Below, in pieces: positions 6,611 to 11,118 of a stretch of DNA of 11,118 nt. The DNA is from an uncultured Hungatella sp. GTDB lineage: Bacteria > Bacillota > Clostridia > Lachnospirales > Lachnospiraceae. Location of the stretch: positions 1 through 11,118 of the forward strand of contig CAUEKH010000049.1 in assembly GCA_959018155.1 (NCBI GenBank), given 5' to 3'. The notes beneath the pieces were generated by a model. It ran no database searches and was not told the origin of the DNA. It saw nothing but the letters and a program-made list of their open reading frames with translations. Numbering within the stretch: the stretch's first letter is position 1; each line of letters starts with the position of its first letter. A program made the position numbers and the translations under genes.

Positions 6611-7092
6611 AAAAAATCTTGATAAAACCAGATGAGATGGCGGTTTCGGCGGAACAGGTGGTTTTAGAATCCTTAGCTGTCGGATCCAGCATTGTCGTCT
6701 GTCTCTTCGATGAGAAAAAAAAGATTGGCGGTATGGTACACACGCTGTTTCCGATTCGTCTGGCGAAGGAAAGTGTGGCGAATGACCGTCTCAGGTATGT
6801 GGATACTGCCATAAAAGTTTTGTATCAGGAGATGGTTCATCTGGGGGCGGTGCCAGGGAATATAAAGGCCAAGCTGGCCGGTGGCGCGAAAATTTTCTGC
6901 TTTGGAGGGCTGGGAGGCCAGCCGGATATTGGAAAGGATAATGTGAGTTGTGCGAGAGAACAGCTACAGGAACTGGGAGTTCCTATTTTATCTGAGGATA
7001 CGGGGGAAAATCACGGCCGGAGTGTTCATTTCTATGTAAACGATGGAAAACTGGAGATTGAAACGGTAAACCGCGCGAGATACTGGATATAG
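6607..7092 (+). CDS. cheD: CheD-family protein 1, catalytic Cys replaced by Ser
   Basis: 161 residues. CheD proteins deamidate receptor glutamines by a Cys-His mechanism and are bound by CheC. The family fold is clear: [11 protein letters not shown] (25-35), GGMVHTLFP (41-49), KLAGGAKIF (89-97) and EDTGENHGR (130-138). The nucleophile position, Cys in the usual GSC, is Ser here (S28). H45 is kept at the expected 17-residue spacing, as is Ser at the Thr21-equivalent position (S22). C32, four residues later, is not at the nucleophile site. The protein is therefore likely inactive as a deamidase and may work as a CheC partner or receptor-binding regulator (inference). It starts at GTG 6607 with a 4-nt overlap on cheC1. 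Compare the intact copy at 9811-10293. Confidence 0.88.
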   Translation: MKKILIKPDEMAVSAEQVVLESLAVGSSIVVCLFDEKKKIGGMVHTLFPIRLAKESVANDRLRYVDTAIKVLYQEMVHLGAVPGNIKAKLAGGAKIFCFGGLGGQPDIGKDNVSCAREQLQELGVPILSEDTGENHGRSVHFYVNDGKLEIETVNRARYWI

Positions 7093-7138
7093 AATAAACC
7101 TATTAACAGGGCAAGAGACAGGGAGACAGGAAAGAACT

Positions 7139-8812
7139 ATGCTTAATAAGAGATTAAAGGACATGAAGGTGGGAAAGAAACTGCTTGTGTCGTATGGAAT
7201 CATTATCGTGCTTTATATCGTCACAATTGTAACTTCACTATTTGGGATATATAACGTTTCAGCAACGCTGGACACCTTCTATGACGAAGCATTTACAACA
7301 GCCATAACGGTCAGCAATATGAGAGCTGCCATTCAGGGAATCGGCCGTGACCTCTTAAACATTGCAACCGGTTCCAATCTGGAGGCAGAGAAATTCGAAG
7401 AGATTGAAGAACTGATTTCGGTCATTGAGAAGGGAGTGCCGGAACTTCAGAAACAGCTGCCGGGCAATGACATGGTGGAAGAACTGGTAAACTGCCTTGG
7501 AATTCTGGCGCCGATTCGCGATGAGAACGTAGAGATGCTGAGGCAGAAAAAGTACAGCGAGGTTCTGTATAATTATAATGACGGATATGAGGTGAATGCC
7601 GCCGTAGCGAGAGACTGCCTAAGCCGCATTGCCGCGTATTCAGTCAGCCAGGCGGAAGACTATCTGGAAAGCGGTCATAACGTTAAAAGTCAGATGGTGT
7701 CGGGAGTCATTTTCTTATCTGTTGTCGTAATGATAATATCCACGTTATTGTGGGTACGGATTACAAAGGGAATTACAGAACCCGTCGCGGAACTGCGTCA
7801 GGCAATCAGAAAGCTGTCAGAAGGCGATTTGGATACTGCGGTTTCTTATGAGTCGAAGGACGAACTGGGAGAACTGGCGGACAGCTTAAGAGAGACCCTG
7901 TCTTCTTTAAAAGAGTATGTGTCGGAGGTGGAGAGAGGGCTTCTCGCCATTGGAAAGGGAAAGTTGAATTACCATTCTGACGTAGCGTATAAAGGTGATT
8001 TTGTGTCAATTGGAAATGCAATGGAGCAGATTACCCGCCTTTTAAGCCATGCAATCCTGCAGATTACCAATGCCGCGGATCAGGTGGCAGGCGGATCTGA
8101 GCAGGTGGCAGGCAGCGCTCAGGTTCTTTCCCAGGGCGCAACGGAGCAGGCCGGCTCTATGGAAGAACTGGCAGCCAATATCAATGAGATCTCTGACAGA
8201 GTCAGAAATAATGCGGAAGACGCTGTAAGTGCAAACCATAAGGTGGAGGAAGTCAGTCAGATGGTTTCAGAGAGTAATCATCAGATGAAGGAGATGGTTC
8301 ACGCGATTGAAGAAATCCGGGAGAACTCCAGGACAATGAGCAATATCGTGAAGGAGATTGAGGATATCGCGTTCCAGACGAATATTCTGGCTCTGAACGC
8401 TTCCGTAGAGGCAGCCCGCGCAGGCGAGGCGGGAAGAGGATTCTCTGTAGTTGCCAGTGAAGTGCGTCAGCTTGCGACGAAAACGCGTGAGGCCTCCCGC
8501 ACGATGGCCCAGCTTGCGGCGCTTACTGCCGAGAAAGTGGAGGGAGGAACCGAGAAGGCGGATAAGACGGCCCAGGCCCTGATTCATGTGGTGAACGGGA
8601 CGGAAGAGATTATCACCATGGTGGACAGGATTTCGGAATCCTCCGTGCACCAGGCAGAGGCGATCATTCAGATCAGACAGAGTATTGAGCAGGTTTCCGG
8701 AGTCGTTCAGGGAAATTCGGCGACAGCAGAGGAGAGCGCGGCGGCCAGTGAGGAATTGTCGGCCCAGGCCCAGATTATGAAAAAACTGGTGGAGGAATTT
8801 GAACTGTCATGA
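7139..8812 (+). CDS. Transmembrane methyl-accepting chemotaxis protein
   Basis: 557 residues. TM1 is about 15-37, followed by an extracellular helical ligand domain (38-184, four-helix-bundle type) and TM2 (about 186-206). Next come HAMP (about 207-260), a second HAMP-like stretch with [11 protein letters not shown] and [12 protein letters not shown] (268-295), and the cytoplasmic signalling hairpin. The tip is [20 protein letters not shown] (410-429), the CheA/CheW-binding site. Likely methylation positions are E336/Q337, E343, E350 and E531/E532 ([10 protein letters not shown]); Q337 is a candidate CheD substrate. Distances from tip residue E430 to these sites match my recollection of E. 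coli Tsr (36-heptad class). The C-terminus ends EEFELS, with no CheR-binding pentapeptide. The gene has an AGGAAAG ribosome binding site, lies 46 bp after cheD1 and overlaps cheY2 by 4 nt (ATGA). The ligand cannot be read from sequence. Confidence 0.93.
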   Translation: MLNKRLKDMKVGKKLLVSYGIIIVLYIVTIVTSLFGIYNVSATLDTFYDEAFTTAITVSNMRAAIQGIGRDLLNIATGSNLEAEKFEEIEELISVIEKGVPELQKQLPGNDMVEELVNCLGILAPIRDENVEMLRQKKYSEVLYNYNDGYEVNAAVARDCLSRIAAYSVSQAEDYLESGHNVKSQMVSGVIFLSVVVMIISTLLWVRITKGITEPVAELRQAIRKLSEGDLDTAVSYESKDELGELADSLRETLSSLKEYVSEVERGLLAIGKGKLNYHSDVAYKGDFVSIGNAMEQITRLLSHAILQITNAADQVAGGSEQVAGSAQVLSQGATEQAGSMEELAANINEISDRVRNNAEDAVSANHKVEEVSQMVSESNHQMKEMVHAIEEIRENSRTMSNIVKEIEDIAFQTNILALNASVEAARAGEAGRGFSVVASEVRQLATKTREASRTMAQLAALTAEKVEGGTEKADKTAQALIHVVNGTEEIITMVDRISESSVHQAEAIIQIRQSIEQVSGVVQGNSATAEESAAASEELSAQAQIMKKLVEEFELS

Positions 8813-9195
8813 ACTCAGAGAGAAAAGTATTGATTGTTGACGACGCGGTATTTATGCGCACGGTGTTGAAACGCATTATCAGGGAGGCGGGAGGATACGG
8901 AATCTGCGAGGCCCCTGACGGCGAGACGGCTTTAGAACTTTACGAGAAAGAAAAACCGGGTCTGGTACTTCTCGACATCTCCATGCCCGGGATGAATGGA
9001 ATCGAGACACTGAAGGAAATCAGGAAGACAGATGGGGAGGCCTTTGTCATTATGTGCTCTGCGATCGGGCAGGAAGCCATGATTCGGGAGGCAATTGACA
9101 ATGGCGCCCGTGATTTTATTGTGAAGCCATTTAAGGCAGAGCAGATACTGGAAGCTCTTGCCCTGGCATTCCAGAATGAGGAACCGGGGGTATAA
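8809..9195 (+). CDS. cheY: CheY-type response regulator 2
   Basis: 128 residues, single receiver domain with D11-D12 (VDDAVFMR), D56 ([11 protein letters not shown]), S84 and K106 (IVKPF), so phosphorylation-competent. It overlaps the MCP stop by 4 nt and is followed by cheC2 after 2 bp, repeating the cheY-cheC-cheD order of the first set. It resembles CheY1 along its whole length but carries a longer N-terminus and a short acidic tail. Its target could be a flagellar motor, CheC2, or another output. It is phosphorylated presumably by a CheA encoded outside the window. Confidence 0.93.
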   Translation: MNSERKVLIVDDAVFMRTVLKRIIREAGGYGICEAPDGETALELYEKEKPGLVLLDISMPGMNGIETLKEIRKTDGEAFVIMCSAIGQEAMIREAIDNGARDFIVKPFKAEQILEALALAFQNEEPGV

Positions 9196-9197
9196 GG

Positions 9198-9818
9198 ATG
9201 GAAAAATATTCTGATTTAAGCGAGAACGCGAAAGATATCCTGATGGAGATTGGCAATATCGGAACCGGCAATGCGGTGACCTCTCTTTCAGCCATGATGA
9301 ACCGCCAGATTGACATGGAGAGGCCGTCAATCCGGATTATGGAGTTCAACGATATCCCGGGCGTCCTTGGCGGGATGGAAAAGATCCAGATCGGAGTGCT
9401 CTTGGAGATTACCGGGGATTTAAACGGGATGTTTATGTTCCTGATAAGCGACGAGTTTGCGAAGATTATGCTGAAAGAACTGCTGGGGGATGAGATAGAC
9501 GGGATTCACCGGCTGGACGAGATGGGGATGTCCGCGGTCTGTGAGATGGGAAACATCATGTGCTGTTCCTATATCAACGCCCTGACGAAGATGATGAATT
9601 TGAAGGTCCATGTCTCCGTTCCGGACGCCTGTGTCGATATGACCGGGGCAATTTTAAGTGTACCGATGATTCATTTTGCGAAGCTGAGCAATGATCTGCT
9701 TCTGATTGAGGATCGGTATCATTTTGGAAATCTGTCGGTTGTGAGCCACGTGTTATTCCTTCCTGAGATTGACTCCCTGGAACGGATTTTTACTGCGCTG
9801 GGAGAGACGTATGAATAA
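9198..9818 (+). CDS. cheC: CheC-family CheY-P phosphatase 2
   Basis: 206 residues. Both D/S-x3-E-x2-N-x22-P active-site motifs are complete: D13, E17, N20, P43 and S112, E116, N119, P142. By family knowledge it dephosphorylates phospho-CheY and sequesters CheD. This is the better-preserved of the two CheC copies and is followed, with an 8-nt overlap, by the intact CheD2. Together with CheY2 they form a complete textbook CheY-CheC-CheD feedback unit. A GGGGG run 7 nt upstream may serve as ribosome binding site. Confidence 0.9.
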   Translation: MEKYSDLSENAKDILMEIGNIGTGNAVTSLSAMMNRQIDMERPSIRIMEFNDIPGVLGGMEKIQIGVLLEITGDLNGMFMFLISDEFAKIMLKELLGDEIDGIHRLDEMGMSAVCEMGNIMCCSYINALTKMMNLKVHVSVPDACVDMTGAILSVPMIHFAKLSNDLLLIEDRYHFGNLSVVSHVLFLPEIDSLERIFTALGETYE

Positions 9819-10293
9819 TAATTCGTTGACGATAGGAATCGCGCAGGGAAATGTGGTTTGCTGCCCTGAGCAGTTGATATCGTATGCGCTTGGTTCCTGC
9901 GTGGGAATCTGTCTTTATGACAGAAAAAGGAAGATTGCCGGTATGGCGCATATTATGCTACCCCATCCGGGAATTCCGCAGGAACTCATCAACCCATATA
10001 AATTTGCGGACAGCGGCTGTGAAGAGCTGCTGCGCCGGATGAGAACCCTTGGCTGTGTACAGAGTTATGTGACGGCGAAGATTGCGGGAGGCGCCAGCAT
10101 GTTCCACACCTCGGAAGAGGTAGAGGGGATTGGGGCGCGCAATGTAAAAGCAGTGAAAGAGGTCCTTGGCCAGCTGCATATTCCGGTAATCGCGGAAGAT
10201 ACAGGAAAGGATTACGGCAGAACAATCATATTTGATTCAGCGACGGGTGCCCTGACAGTCAAATCATTTAAAACGGGTACGATTGTGATATAG
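9811..10293 (+). CDS. cheD: CheD receptor glutamine deamidase 2 (catalytically intact)
   Basis: 160 residues. It converts specific receptor glutamines to glutamates. The catalytic Cys is present at C30 in LGSCVGICLYD (27-37) and the His at H47 in GMAHIMLP (44-51), with the 17-residue spacing known from Thermotoga CheD. S24 takes the place of the conserved Thr. The KIAGGASMF segment (90-98) and EDTGKDYGR (129-137) are also kept. I chose the ATG at 9811 because GGGAGAG lies just upstream and residue 1 then matches the usual CheD beginning; an in-frame ATG at 9769 lies within cheC2. Contrast with CheD1, where Ser replaces the Cys. Confidence 0.93.
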   Translation: MNNNSLTIGIAQGNVVCCPEQLISYALGSCVGICLYDRKRKIAGMAHIMLPHPGIPQELINPYKFADSGCEELLRRMRTLGCVQSYVTAKIAGGASMFHTSEEVEGIGARNVKAVKEVLGQLHIPVIAEDTGKDYGRTIIFDSATGALTVKSFKTGTIVI

Positions 10294-10321
10294 AGAAAAC
10301 CGGCTGACGGGAGGAAGAGAC

Positions 10322-11118
10322 ATGGCAGGCAGACAGAGTATTTTAGCGGTGGATGACAGTCTGTTTATCTGTAAGCAGATAGAAAATATTTTAAAGAATG
10401 AAGAAGTTGCCATATACAAATGCCATACGGCGGGAGATGCCATGGAGATGCTGGAAGAACTGGAACCGGATCTGATCCTTCTGGACGTGGTTCTTCCCGA
10501 TATGGAAGGGTATGATCTGCTGGAGAAGATTAAGAAAAAGAGAAAAAATCTGGCTCCGGTAGTCTTCATCACCTCGAAGGACAGCGAGCAGGATATTATC
10601 CGCGGGTTTGAACTGGGCGCCTGTGATTATATCAAAAAACCGTTCAATCCGGAGGAACTGAAATCGAGAGTGAGAGCCCATCTCGTGGAAAAACGCGAGA
10701 AGGATGAACTGAAGTCGATCAATGAGACGCTGAAGGCGAACATGGAGAAATTAAACCGGGTGGCGTACCGTGATGAGCTGACCGGTTTGTATAACCGCCA
10801 TTTTGTCATGGAGAAGCTGGCGCCGGAACTGGAGAAGAGAGGGCGCCAGGATGCGCTTGTCATGATCGATGTGGATAATTTCAAACGCGTCAATGATACG
10901 TACGGCCACGATGCCGGCGATACGGTGCTGGTGTGCATCTCCAATATCATGGAGAGCGTGTGCCACAGCCATAAGGTAGCGCGGTGGGGCGGCGAGGAAT
11001 TTCTGGTTATCATGATGGGGGCTTCAAGGCAGGAGGTCTTTGATATTTGTGAGGAAATGAGGCAGGAGATCGGAAATTTCCCGTATATCCGCGGTGAAGT
11101 TACTTTTTTCTGCACGGC
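10322..11118 (+). CDS. Receiver-GGDEF diguanylate cyclase (partial, runs off right edge)
   Basis: The first 265 residues are visible and the 3' end is missing. An N-terminal receiver (about 5-122) has D11-D12, phospho-acceptor D55, T84 and K106 (IKKPF), all intact. A charged linker helix (123-147) leads to a GGDEF domain from 148: DELTGLYNR (151-159), MIDVDNFKRVND (181-192; metal-binding D183) and an intact signature RWGGEEF (221-227). It should make cyclic-di-GMP when phosphorylated, like PleD or WspR. The inhibitory I-site RxxD that normally precedes the signature is absent: residues 214-217 are CHSH. The ribosome binding site GGGAGG lies 7 nt before the ATG. It is the last visible gene, 28 bp after cheD2. 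Confidence 0.9.
   Translation, partial: MAGRQSILAVDDSLFICKQIENILKNEEVAIYKCHTAGDAMEMLEELEPDLILLDVVLPDMEGYDLLEKIKKKRKNLAPVVFITSKDSEQDIIRGFELGACDYIKKPFNPEELKSRVRAHLVEKREKDELKSINETLKANMEKLNRVAYRDELTGLYNRHFVMEKLAPELEKRGRQDALVMIDVDNFKRVNDTYGHDAGDTVLVCISNIMESVCHSHKVARWGGEEFLVIMMGASRQEVFDICEEMRQEIGNFPYIRGEVTFFCT

Noticed and set aside
7058..7100. Possible internal promoter before the MCP gene (TTGAAA and TAGAAT)
   Set aside because: The spacer is about 26 nt, far from the usual 17; no convincing pair was found in the 46-bp gap.
8081..8113. Direct repeat CAGGTGGCAGGC, two copies 21 nt apart
   Set aside because: The spacing is exactly seven codons in the MCP coiled coil (QVAG repeated each heptad), so protein periodicity explains it.
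1..11118. CRISPR arrays, tRNA or rRNA genes, insertion sequences, attachment sites
   Set aside because: No regularly spaced repeats, no RNA-gene signatures, no transposase or integrase frames, and no long terminal repeats were seen; almost the whole window is accounted for by the listed genes.

Overview
The window carries one long plus-strand chemosensory operon with cyclic-di-GMP genes built into it, preceded by a short divergent gene. The linked CheC and CheD proteins, strong GGAGG-type ribosome binding sites, SigA-like promoters and moderate GC point to a Gram-positive Clostridia-type bacterium. Lachnospiraceae is my best guess, but no marker gene proves it.

Layout. Positions 1-90 hold two terminator hairpins between an unseen left-hand gene and a minus-strand gene (133-552) for a small bacterial PH-domain protein with an acidic tail. 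A divergent promoter region (553-727) drives that gene leftward and the che operon rightward. The operon reads: CheW-like protein 1 (728-1126); a 783-residue GGDEF*-GAF-GGDEF*-EAL protein in which both GGDEF signatures are degenerate and the EAL site is complete (1135-3486); a short CheW-like protein 2 (3497-3808); CheR (3780-4616); CheB with a receiver stripped of its phosphorylation residues (4609-5607); CheY1 (5622-5981); CheC1 (5984-6610); CheD1, whose catalytic Cys is Ser (6607-7092); a transmembrane methyl-accepting chemotaxis protein (7139-8812); CheY2 (8809-9195); CheC2 (9198-9818); CheD2 with an intact Cys/His pair (9811-10293); and a receiver-GGDEF diguanylate cyclase cut by the right edge (10322-11118 onward). 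Genes overlap or lie within 46 bp of each other and no internal terminator separates them, so co-transcription is likely.

How the parts fit. The MCP senses a signal. CheR and CheB methylate and demethylate it. Two CheY-CheC-CheD sets, one on each side of the MCP, could give two feedback loops. The probable phosphodiesterase (EAL) and the probable diguanylate cyclase (Rec-GGDEF) suggest that the pathway's output is cyclic-di-GMP level, with or without a motor output. This recalls the proteobacterial Wsp system (MCP, two CheW, CheR, CheB, receiver-GGDEF), here combined with Gram-positive CheC/CheD adaptation. No CheA kinase and no flagellar gene lies in the window; CheA would be expected just downstream or elsewhere in the genome. 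The most notable points are the contrast between the dead and live CheD paralogues, the pseudo-receiver CheB, the two degenerate CheW-like proteins and the doubly degenerate GGDEF architecture.
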